From: Bacillota bacterium
Lineage (GTDB): Bacteria; Bacillota; Clostridia; Tissierellales; Peptoniphilaceae
Direction of reading: 5' to 3'
Assembly (NCBI GenBank): GCA_023443025.1
Contig: JAEZWM010000107.1
Span: 1-7,220 of the forward strand
DNA length: 7,220 nt
Part shown: positions 1 to 6,062 of the stretch, in pieces
How positions within the stretch are numbered: position 1 is the stretch's first letter
Layout of the letters: every line of letters starts with the position of its first letter
Translations under genes and position numbers: made by a program
The notes under the pieces: model-generated
Told to the model about the DNA's origin: nothing
The model's input: only the letters and a program-made list of their open reading frames with translations
Database searches by the model: none

Positions 1-400
1 CTGTAAAGCCCATATCATTGTCAATTGTACATGGTATTCCTATCGCTTTAATACCTGCTTCACTAAGTTCTTTAGCTCCTCTAAACGAACCATCACCGCC
101 CATGACTATAACACCATCGATTCCAAAGTCCTTAAGTATATTAATAGCTTTCTTTTGACCTTTCTCAGTTCTAAACTCATCACTTCTAGCACTTCCGAGT
201 ATGGTTCCACCTCTTTGGATGATATCTGCAACTGAAGATACATTCATCTCGTATATATCGCCTCTTATCAAACCATCAAATCCAAATCTTATTCCCATTA
301 CTCTTATTCCATTAAACACACATGTACGAACAATTGCTCTAATACATGCATTCATCCCGGGTGCGTCACCACCACTTGTTAGTAATCCGATTGTCTTCAT
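1..400 (-). CDS. pfkA: ATP-dependent 6-phosphofructokinase, N-terminal 133 residues (runs off the left edge)
   Basis: Phosphorylates fructose 6-phosphate to fructose 1,6-bisphosphate in the cytosol, the committed step of glycolysis. Only the N-terminal 133 of about 320 residues are present. I translated the reverse strand from the ATG at 400-398. It shows SGGDAPGMNA (9-18) of the nucleotide-binding loop, RGGTILGSAR (63-72), GGDGS (101-105) and TIDND (125-129), which holds the catalytic Asp127. Gly104 after Asp103 is the pattern of ATP-using rather than pyrophosphate-using enzymes. Arg21 and Arg25 of the allosteric site are kept, but the position matching E. coli Arg54 is Val54, and residue 124, Gly in E. 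coli, is Cys. GGAGGAAGTA directly precedes the ATG, in the 12-bp gap after the dnaE stop. No promoter is visible between the two genes, so pfkA is probably co-transcribed with dnaE. Identity is very secure. Confidence 0.96.
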   Translation of the reverse strand, partial: MKTIGLLTSGGDAPGMNACIRAIVRTCVFNGIRVMGIRFGFDGLIRGDIYEMNVSSVADIIQRGGTILGSARSDEFRTEKGQKKAINILKDFGIDGVIVMGGDGSFRGAKELSEAGIKAIGIPCTIDNDMGFT

Positions 401-412
401 TACTTCCTCCAA

Positions 413-3400
413 TTATTGTATAATTACATTCCTTGACCCATACTTATCTTCTAATTTATCTATCAAAGCTTTATTATCAACATCTACCCATAGGTTTTTT
501 GATGTTTTTTCTGCAACTTTTTCACTTGCGTAATAAAGTACAACAGGCGAATAACCTGAGTATTTACTTAATAGATTTACTAGTTCGGTCTTTTCGTTTT
601 CATCTTTTCTTTTTAATTTTATATATATGCTTTTAACATTTTCTTTAGCTTTTGTTAATTTATCTAGAATAAGTTTTGGGTTTTCATTCTCACTTATGGT
701 AAGCCTTCCTTCAAGCTTTACCACTGTGTCCTCTTGCATAAGTGGTCGATATTCATCAAATAGTTTCGGGAAAACAACTATTTCGATTACTCCAAATTCG
801 TCTTCGACCTCAAGAAAAGTCATCTGCTGATTGTTTCGTGTTATTTTATCATTTCTTGAAGTTATTAGACCTACTATACTTACCCTTTTTTGGTCATATT
901 TATCCTGAATCTCTTGAAAATCATCTGCTTCAGTTATAACGGACGTTTTAAAATTAGAGTTTTTTTCAATGTAATCCGAATATGAACTAAGTGGGTGATC
1001 AGTGATATACAGTCCGGTAAGCTCTTTTTCCATTTGTAGCAATAGGTTATTGCTAAACTCGGGAATAATAAACTCAGGTTCTAGATTATCCTTCTCATGA
1101 GAGTCATCAAGTAGAAACATTTGGCCATCCAGATTTCTTCTTGAGTCATTTAAGACAGAATCTATCGTCTTCTCAAACATTGAAATTAAGGTAGCTCTGT
1201 TTAATCCAGTAGATGAAAATGCACCCACTCTTATCAAGCATTCTATTGCTTTTTTATTGATTAGATGTCTATTCTCCTTGTCGAGTCGTTGAACAAAGTC
1301 GATAAAACTCGTAAAAGGCCCACCTGTTTTTCTACACTTAATTATGGAATCTACCAATGCTGCTCCAACATTTTTCACAGCGACCATACCAAATCTTATC
1401 TTATCTCCATCCACTGAAAAGTTCTTATAGGAGTGATTTATATCCGGTGGTAAAATTTCTATTCCAAGTCTTTTGCACTCTTGTATATAAAGTGATATTT
1501 GTGATGATTGACCCATTACCGAAGACATAAGCGCTGCCATAAACTCCGTTGGATAATAGGTTTTTAGCCACGCAGTTTGCATTGCTATATATGCGTATGC
1601 TGCCGAGTGGGATTTGTTAAATGCGTATTTGGCAAAATCAATCATTAAGTCATAGATTTTGTTTGCACTTTTTTCATCTACACCACGTCTTAAACATCCA
1701 TCGACTAAAATATTGCCTGATTCATCTTCTTGTCCGAAAATAAACCTCTTACGCTCTTCCTCCATAACGGCCATATCTTTTTTACCCATTGCTCTACGGA
1801 GCAAATCAGCACCGCCAAGCGTGTAGCCAGCCAGTTGCTGTACTATCTGCATAACCTGTTCTTGATATACTATGGTTCCATAAGTTACATCCAGTATCGG
1901 CTCAAGAGATGGGTGTATATAGGTTATCTTCTCCGGGTTGTGTTTACATGCAATATAGTTTGGGATTTCGTTCATTGGTCCCGGTCTAAAGAGTGAGTTT
2001 GCTGCAATTAAATCATCAAATACCGATGGTTTTAATTCCTTAAGAAATGCTCTCATCCCAGGTGATTCAAATTGAAAAATTCCAAGTGTTTCAGCATTTG
2101 TAAATAGTTCTATGGCTTTTGGGTCATTTAAATCAATATTGTTGATATCGATCTCTATACCATGAACATTTTTTATTAATTTGATTGTATTATCTATTAC
2201 GGTGAGAGTTCTAAGTCCAAGAAAGTCCATTTTTAGAAGTCCAAGCTGCTCTAGTTCAATCATATTAAACTGAGTAGTCAGTACATCCTGGTTTCTTGAA
2301 AGTGGTACATAGTCTGTAACAGGATTTTTTGATATTACGACACCTGCCGCATGCGTTGAAGTATGTCTAGGCATTCCTTCTATTGCATTTGCGTAATCAA
2401 TTAACTTTTTAATCTCACTGTCTTCATCATACTCCGCTTTTAATTCCTTGTTAAGTTCGAGTGCTCCGTCGATTGTTATTCCAAGCTGCATAGGAATCTG
2501 TTTAGCAATTTTGTCTACAAGGGCATATGGCATGTCAAAAACCCTGCCTACATCTCTTATAGCCCCTCTAGCAGCCATCGTACCAAAAGTTACGATCTGA
2601 GCTACATGGTTAACACCATACTTCTCAATTACATAATCTATAACTTCATCTCTTCTCTCATAGCAGAAGTCGATATCGATATCCGGCATGGATACCCTTT
2701 CCGGATTTAAGAACCTTTCAAAAAGTAGATTATATTTTAATGGGTCTATATCGGTTATATCAAGAGCATATGAAATTATGCTACCTGCGGCCGAACCCCT
2801 ACCGGGTCCTACGGGAATACTCTTTTCCTTCGCATATCTTATAAAATCCCATACGATGAGAAAATAGTCAACATATCCCATATTTTCAATGACTTTAAGC
2901 TCTGTTTCAGCTCTTTCAGTGATTTCTTCTGTCAAATCACCGTATTTATTTTTTAAACCTTTATTCGTAAGTTCCCTCAAGTATGCCGGGTTGTCAAATC
3001 CTTCAGGTGCTTCAAAATGAGGTAAATGTAGTTCTCCAAAAACTATCTCTACATTACATCTATCTGCAATTTTATTTGTGTTTTCCAATGCACCTGGAAA
3101 CTCGCCTAGTACTTCATACATCTCATCATAGCTCTTTAGATAAAATTCATCTGTTGGGAACTTCATTCTTTGAGGCTCTTCAAGCGTTTTACCCGTTTGT
3201 ATACATAGAAGTACATCGTGTATAGTAGCATCTGCTTTTTCTACATAGTGAACGTCGTTTGTTGCAACCATTGGTACATCAGTAATTTTACTAATTTCAT
3301 AGATAAGTTTATTTACTGCTCTTTGTTCTTCTATACCATGGTCTTGTAACTCTAAGAAAAAGTTGTTCTCTCCAAAGATTCTTTTATACTCTTTAGTTAC

Positions 3401-3868
3401 TTCAACCGCTTCCTCAAAATTGTCATAAAGCAGTAGCTGTTGAATCTCGCCACCTAAACAAGCACTTGTGGCAATTATTCCCTTACTATATTTAGAAAGC
3501 ACTTCTTTATCTACTCTTGGTCTGTAGTAGTATCCGTTTACATATCCTTCAGATACTATTTTCATGAGGTTTTGGTAGCCTTCTTCTGTTTCTGATAGCA
3601 GAACTAAATGGTGCTGCTCTTTATCTCCGGAAGTTTTATCAAGATAGCTATTCTCAGCAACATATACTTCACAACCAAGAATTGGTTTTATATTATATTT
3701 TAAACATGTTTTGTAAAACTGAATTATACCGAACATAGAACCATGATCGGTTATAGCCAGTGCTTTCATTCCTTTCTCACTGGCAGTTCTTACAAGCTTT
3801 TCTATTGGTGAAAAGCCATCAAGCAAACTATATTCAGTATGAACATGTAAATGTGTAAAATCATTCAT
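413..3868 (-). CDS. dnaE: DNA polymerase III subunit alpha, DnaE type
   Basis: Catalytic subunit of the replicative (C-family) DNA polymerase; 1151 residues, close to the E. coli length of 1160. Order of domains: PHP (about 1-280), palm/thumb/fingers (about 280-800), helix-hairpin-helix region (about 800-890), OB fold (about 993-1070), small C-terminal domain. The catalytic aspartates are seen in PDIDIDF (Asp396, Asp398) and KMDFLGL (Asp548); GPGRGSAAGS lies at 354-363. The PHP domain keeps what look like all nine metal ligands: His8, His10, Asp17, His42, Glu67, His86 or His87, Cys137, Asp205, His207. This suggests an active proofreading exonuclease. QMFLL (916-920) sits where the clamp-binding pentapeptide is expected. 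No PolC-style embedded DnaQ exonuclease domain is present. The ATG is preceded by GGGAGG with a 6-nt spacer. pfkA follows 12 bp downstream. Clostridia usually also have PolC, so which enzyme leads replication cannot be told from this window. Confidence 0.98.
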   Translation of the reverse strand: MNDFTHLHVHTEYSLLDGFSPIEKLVRTASEKGMKALAITDHGSMFGIIQFYKTCLKYNIKPILGCEVYVAENSYLDKTSGDKEQHHLVLLSETEEGYQNLMKIVSEGYVNGYYYRPRVDKEVLSKYSKGIIATSACLGGEIQQLLLYDNFEEAVEVTKEYKRIFGENNFFLELQDHGIEEQRAVNKLIYEISKITDVPMVATNDVHYVEKADATIHDVLLCIQTGKTLEEPQRMKFPTDEFYLKSYDEMYEVLGEFPGALENTNKIADRCNVEIVFGELHLPHFEAPEGFDNPAYLRELTNKGLKNKYGDLTEEITERAETELKVIENMGYVDYFLIVWDFIRYAKEKSIPVGPGRGSAAGSIISYALDITDIDPLKYNLLFERFLNPERVSMPDIDIDFCYERRDEVIDYVIEKYGVNHVAQIVTFGTMAARGAIRDVGRVFDMPYALVDKIAKQIPMQLGITIDGALELNKELKAEYDEDSEIKKLIDYANAIEGMPRHTSTHAAGVVISKNPVTDYVPLSRNQDVLTTQFNMIELEQLGLLKMDFLGLRTLTVIDNTIKLIKNVHGIEIDINNIDLNDPKAIELFTNAETLGIFQFESPGMRAFLKELKPSVFDDLIAANSLFRPGPMNEIPNYIACKHNPEKITYIHPSLEPILDVTYGTIVYQEQVMQIVQQLAGYTLGGADLLRRAMGKKDMAVMEEERKRFIFGQEDESGNILVDGCLRRGVDEKSANKIYDLMIDFAKYAFNKSHSAAYAYIAMQTAWLKTYYPTEFMAALMSSVMGQSSQISLYIQECKRLGIEILPPDINHSYKNFSVDGDKIRFGMVAVKNVGAALVDSIIKCRKTGGPFTSFIDFVQRLDKENRHLINKKAIECLIRVGAFSSTGLNRATLISMFEKTIDSVLNDSRRNLDGQMFLLDDSHEKDNLEPEFIIPEFSNNLLLQMEKELTGLYITDHPLSSYSDYIEKNSNFKTSVITEADDFQEIQDKYDQKRVSIVGLITSRNDKITRNNQQMTFLEVEDEFGVIEIVVFPKLFDEYRPLMQEDTVVKLEGRLTISENENPKLILDKLTKAKENVKSIYIKLKRKDENEKTELVNLLSKYSGYSPVVLYYASEKVAEKTSKNLWVDVDNKALIDKLEDKYGSRNVIIQ

Positions 3869-3891
3869 AGATTTCCTCCCATTAGTATTTT

Positions 3892-3920
3892 ATCATATCT
3901 CGTTTAATAATGCTTTCCAA
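3892..3920 (-). promoter_or_regulatory. Promoter of dnaE-pfkA
   Basis: Reading leftward, -35 TTGGAA (3920-3915) and -10 TATGAT (3897-3892) are separated by exactly 17 nt, a good vegetative-sigma arrangement. Transcription would start near 3885, giving a leader of under 20 nt before the dnaE start, just enough for the GGGAGG ribosome site at 3880-3875. Assigned by eye from consensus. Confidence 0.7.
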
Positions 3921-3939
3921 TTATTGATTTTATATGTTA

Positions 3940-3972
3940 ATATATAGTAGGGAAAAATAAAATACTATATAT
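3940..3972. repeat. Perfect 10-bp inverted repeat between dnaE and the GrdX-like gene
   Basis: ATATATAGTA at 3940-3949 is repeated in exact reverse complement at 3963-3972, around a 13-nt A-rich spacer. It lies upstream of the dnaE -35 box and 40-72 bp before the start of the rightward gene at 4012. I see no convincing rightward promoter in this 143-bp gap; the best -10 candidate, TATAGT (3943-3948), is inside the left arm with only a poor -35 (TTATTG, 3921-3926). The repeat could be an operator or a leader hairpin. Its A/T content weakens the case. Confidence 0.5.
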
Positions 3973-4011
3973 CTGTAAACAACGTTTTATAGATTGAAAG
4001 GAATGGAATAA

Positions 4012-4413
4012 ATGATAAAGAAGTTTAAAATGATAACTAATAATAAAATGGTAGCTGATCAGTATGGTGATAAGCTATCAACTGAATATATTGAAGGGAT
4101 GGACTATTCAGCAGTCCTTTTAAAATGCAGAGAATTAATCCACGAAGGATACATTTTAGAAACACATCCTCTCTCCGGTAGTATTAAACCAAATGAGACA
4201 CCGTTTAAATCGGTGATACTATCCGAACCGAAAGTTGATACTATTCAAACTGATCCACAAAGTCTACTCATCATAGAAGACTCAATCGAAACTTATAACA
4301 AATTTCTTAAAAACAGACCGACTCCTAACTGGATCGGTGAAGCAGTTAATGATTTTATGAAGATAGATTTATCCCTTATAAAATCAGTTATAGAAAAAAT
4401 AATTGTAGTGTAA
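4012..4413 (+). CDS. GrdX-family-like small cytosolic protein
   Basis: A 133-residue soluble protein with no signal peptide or membrane segment. I recognise it by recall as GrdX-like: an N-terminal strand reading MITNN (7-11), a central block HPLSGSIKPNETPFKS (52-67), then LLIIEDSIETYNKFL (85-99), TPNW (104-107) and a C-terminal DLSLIKSVIE segment. GrdX was named from genes beside glycine reductase operons in Stickland-fermenting clostridia; its biochemical role is not known. Here no selenoprotein or reductase gene is near. It stands alone, divergent from dnaE and convergent with whiA, so it is probably its own transcript. The ATG is preceded by AAAGGA with a 9-nt spacer; Met7 is a possible alternative start that would match the MxTNN beginning I recall for the family. 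The gene is surely real; the family name is less certain. Confidence 0.75.
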   Translation: MIKKFKMITNNKMVADQYGDKLSTEYIEGMDYSAVLLKCRELIHEGYILETHPLSGSIKPNETPFKSVILSEPKVDTIQTDPQSLLIIEDSIETYNKFLKNRPTPNWIGEAVNDFMKIDLSLIKSVIEKIIVV

Positions 4414-4447
4414 AAAAATGTTGAGGCTAGTTCGCCTCAACATTTTT
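4414..4447. terminator. Shared bidirectional terminator of the GrdX-like gene and whiA
   Basis: The arms 4414-4427 and 4434-4447 pair perfectly over 14 bp around the loop TAGTTC. The G/C-rich core is TGTTGAGGC paired with GCCTCAACA, flanked by five A's on the left and five T's on the right, so it works as an intrinsic terminator in both directions (seven A's at 4412-4418 give the leftward U-tract). It serves the convergent pair. It overlaps the whiA coding end: residues KNVEA and the TAG stop lie within the hairpin. Confidence 0.93.
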
Positions 4448-5392
4448 ACTTGTACTGATTTTGTCAGCAATTTCCATAATTCTTTTCATTCTGTTATTTA
4501 CAGTCGACTTCGCGATCGGTTTGTCCAGTTTCTCTCCAAGGTCTTTTAAGGAATCATCCGGATTATTAAGTCTTAGTTCTGCTATCTCACGCAGTCCTAT
4601 TGGCAGGTCGTCAAATCCTTTTTCCCTTTTAATAAGTTCTATAGCCTCGATTTGTTTTAAAGAAGCATTTATAGTTTTACTGATGTTTGCAGTTTCAGCA
4701 TTCACTATTCTATTTACATTATTTTTGATATCACGCATAACTTTTACATTTTCTAATTCTAGTCTTGCAGAATTTGCTCCTATTACGCTCAAAAAATCAG
4801 ATATGGCTAAACTGTCTTTTAGATAATATACATATTGATTCTTTCTCTCTGTAATCCCTGCAATTATGCCAAGCTCATTGGAAATTTCAACCAATTGTTC
4901 AGCAGTTTGTAGTGTATTTACCACTATTTCTAAATGATAAGTTTTATTGGGATCTGTAACAGATCCGGCTCCTAAATAAGCGCCTCTTAAAAATGCTCTT
5001 TTATCCTGAGTAGTTTTAGGATTAAATCCATTGTCTGGAGTAGTTACAGAATCTAAAGTAAATCCACCGGAATCAAAACCGGTATCTTCTAATATAAACC
5101 TTGAAACTTCTTCATCATTAATGTGCAGTCTATAAAACGATCTTTTTCTTAGCTGTTCGTTTCTGGTTACCATAATTTCTGTTTCATAACCATAAAGAGT
5201 TTTTATAATTCTATAAATTCTCCTCGCAGTAGGACTGTTTTCGCTAGCAAACTTAAGTGTAATTTCATCTCTAAAAGAAATCGAGATAGTCGCATTTGTT
5301 CTGACCAATGCTGCAAGTTCAGATACGATGTTAGACTTAGAACCAATGTCAGAATTAGCAACTTCGTTTTTCGCATCCACTGAAAATGACAT
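4427..5392 (-). CDS. whiA: DNA-binding regulator WhiA
   Basis: WhiA (B. subtilis YvcL) is a Gram-positive DNA-binding protein: a sporulation transcription factor in Streptomyces, and a nucleoid-associated protein affecting cell division and chromosome segregation in Bacillus. At 321 residues it has the usual length. The N-terminal two thirds form a degenerate LAGLIDADG homing-endonuclease fold; the motif is seen at FLRGAYLGAGSVTDP (134-148). The C-terminal DNA-binding region is typical: NAETANISKT (231-240), then LPIGLREIAELRL (263-275) and PIAKSTVNNRMKRI (292-305), the helix-turn-helix. ATG at 5392-5390 is preceded by GGGGTGA with a 4-nt spacer, 13 bp after the Nudix stop, so it is the second gene of a Nudix-whiA operon. 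In Bacillus the order is yvcI (Nudix)-yvcJ-yvcK-yvcL; here the two middle genes are absent. Confidence 0.97.
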   Translation of the reverse strand: MSFSVDAKNEVANSDIGSKSNIVSELAALVRTNATISISFRDEITLKFASENSPTARRIYRIIKTLYGYETEIMVTRNEQLRKRSFYRLHINDEEVSRFILEDTGFDSGGFTLDSVTTPDNGFNPKTTQDKRAFLRGAYLGAGSVTDPNKTYHLEIVVNTLQTAEQLVEISNELGIIAGITERKNQYVYYLKDSLAISDFLSVIGANSARLELENVKVMRDIKNNVNRIVNAETANISKTINASLKQIEAIELIKREKGFDDLPIGLREIAELRLNNPDDSLKDLGEKLDKPIAKSTVNNRMKRIMEIADKISTSKNVEAN

Positions 5393-5405
5393 ATTGTCAC
5401 CCCAT

Positions 5406-5813
5406 TTAAATATTTCTATACATTTCCACAGCTTTTCTTACCATGTTTTTTTCAGCTTCGTGTTTTAGCCTTTCAATTACCTTTTCATGATCCAGAAAAA
5501 CCGCTTCCATAAATCCTTCTTCTTTTTGAGGCTTTGTAAACTCGGTGTTGCCTGATGTCATTAGATAATAATGAACTGTTTTATTTACCCTTTCACCATC
5601 ACCATGTACATAAGTGTATTTCAAATATCCAATATATTTTTTAATTTCACCTTTCACACCGGTTTCTTCATAAACTTCTCTTATAGCAGCTTCTTCACTT
5701 GTTTCGTTGTTTTCAAGTCTCCCCTTAGGAAGAACCCAGTCTCCTTGATACTTTCTTAAAGTAAGAACAGTATCATCTACAACGACAACGCCACCGGCAC
5801 TAATCTCTTCCAT
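5406..5813 (-). CDS. Nudix hydrolase (YvcI/MutT-like position and size)
   Basis: A 135-residue single-domain Nudix protein that should hydrolyse a nucleoside diphosphate linked to another group, in the cytosol. The full Nudix box is present at 31-53: Gly31, Glu37, Arg45, Glu46, Glu49, Glu50 and Gly52 fit the G-x5-E-x7-R-E-x2-E-E-x-G pattern, so metal binding and catalysis should be intact. The AGGVVV start and WVLPKGRLE before the box resemble diadenosine polyphosphate hydrolases, but substrate cannot be told from sequence alone. The ATG is preceded by GGGAGG with a 5-nt spacer. It is the first gene of the operon with whiA, matching the neighbourhood of B. subtilis yvcI, though YvcI is a little longer as I recall. 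Whether it has any functional link to WhiA is unknown. Confidence 0.93.
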   Translation of the reverse strand: MEEISAGGVVVVDDTVLTLRKYQGDWVLPKGRLENNETSEEAAIREVYEETGVKGEIKKYIGYLKYTYVHGDGERVNKTVHYYLMTSGNTEFTKPQKEEGFMEAVFLDHEKVIERLKHEAEKNMVRKAVEMYRNI

Positions 5814-5837
5814 AATAACCTCCCGTAGTATAATTCA

Positions 5838-5858
5838 GTCAATTATTTTCTAATTGAC
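5838..5858. repeat. 8-bp inverted repeat in the Nudix-M42 intergenic region
   Basis: GTCAATTA (5838-5845) is matched by TAATTGAC (5851-5858) across a 5-nt spacer. It lies in the predicted Nudix-whiA leader, where it could form a short hairpin, and its right arm overlaps the -35 box of the predicted rightward promoter. It may be an operator for that promoter. Confidence 0.5.
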
Positions 5859-5883
5859 AATGTAGCAATAATATAATTATACT
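5854..5883 (+). promoter_or_regulatory. Rightward promoter, probably for the M42 peptidase
   Basis: A consensus -35 TTGACA (5854-5859) is followed after 18 nt by -10 TATACT (5878-5883). Start of transcription would be near 5890, giving a leader of roughly 170 nt before the TTG start at 6063. The -10 box overlaps the -10 box of the leftward Nudix promoter. A weaker alternative nearer the gene is TTGTGG (5974-5979) with TATAAA (5996-6001), 16 nt apart. Confidence 0.65.
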
Positions 5884-5904
5884 ACATATCCCATTACTGT
5901 CCAA
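5876..5904 (-). promoter_or_regulatory. Leftward promoter of the Nudix-whiA operon
   Basis: Reading leftward, -35 TTGGAC (5904-5899) and a perfect -10 TATAAT (5881-5876) are spaced by 17 nt. Transcription would start near 5869, leaving a leader of about 55 nt that carries the inverted repeat at 5838-5858. A second -10-like box, TATACT, lies directly before the ribosome site, but no well-placed -35 goes with it. Confidence 0.72.
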
Positions 5905-5907
5905 TAT

Positions 5908-5920
5908 TGAAATGATTTCA
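5908..5920. promoter_or_regulatory. 13-bp palindrome, possible operator
   Basis: TGAAAT and ATTTCA are perfect 6-bp inverted arms around a single G. The site begins 4 bp upstream of the leftward -35 box and lies about 20-30 nt inside the predicted rightward transcript, so a bound regulator could affect both directions. No known regulator consensus is recognised. Confidence 0.35.
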
Positions 5921-6051
5921 GTAAAATGATAAAATAAAAACATAAACAAGTAGAGATGAGTAACGAAATTTTTTTGTGGTTGTTTGTCTTGTATATATAA
6001 AATAGAAAATATTAATCAAACACCTAGACATGCGTCTCTATCACATAAAAC

Positions 6052-6056
6052 GGAGG
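6052..6056 (+). promoter_or_regulatory. Ribosome binding site that sets the TTG start of the M42 gene
   Basis: GGAGG lies 6 nt before the TTG at 6063-6065. The upstream in-frame ATG at 6030 has no purine-rich site before it and would add 11 residues (MRLYHIKRRSK) that the family does not have. The TTG is therefore the better start. Confidence 0.85.
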
Positions 6057-6062
6057 TCAAAA

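Noticed and set aside
201..533. Rightward reading frame of 110 codons across the pfkA-dnaE junction, and several other short frames inside dnaE
   Set aside because: They lie opposite secure genes, have no ribosome site or recognisable domain, and their composition mirrors the antisense of the real genes.
4461..4826. Rightward 121-codon frame inside whiA
   Set aside because: Antisense shadow of WhiA; its hydrophobic, Ser-rich make-up follows from the opposite strand.
4833..4991. Homing endonuclease (LAGLIDADG-like residues in WhiA)
   Set aside because: The fold is a known, catalytically degenerate part of WhiA; there is no intein or intron.
5974..6001. Second promoter for M42: TTGTGG, 16 nt, TATAAA
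   Set aside because: Weaker than the upstream TTGACA/TATACT pair; not listed separately, though it might be used as well.
5814..6062. Riboswitch or T-box in the 249-bp gap before M42
   Set aside because: No T-box or known riboswitch core seen, and no strong terminator hairpin before the ribosome site.
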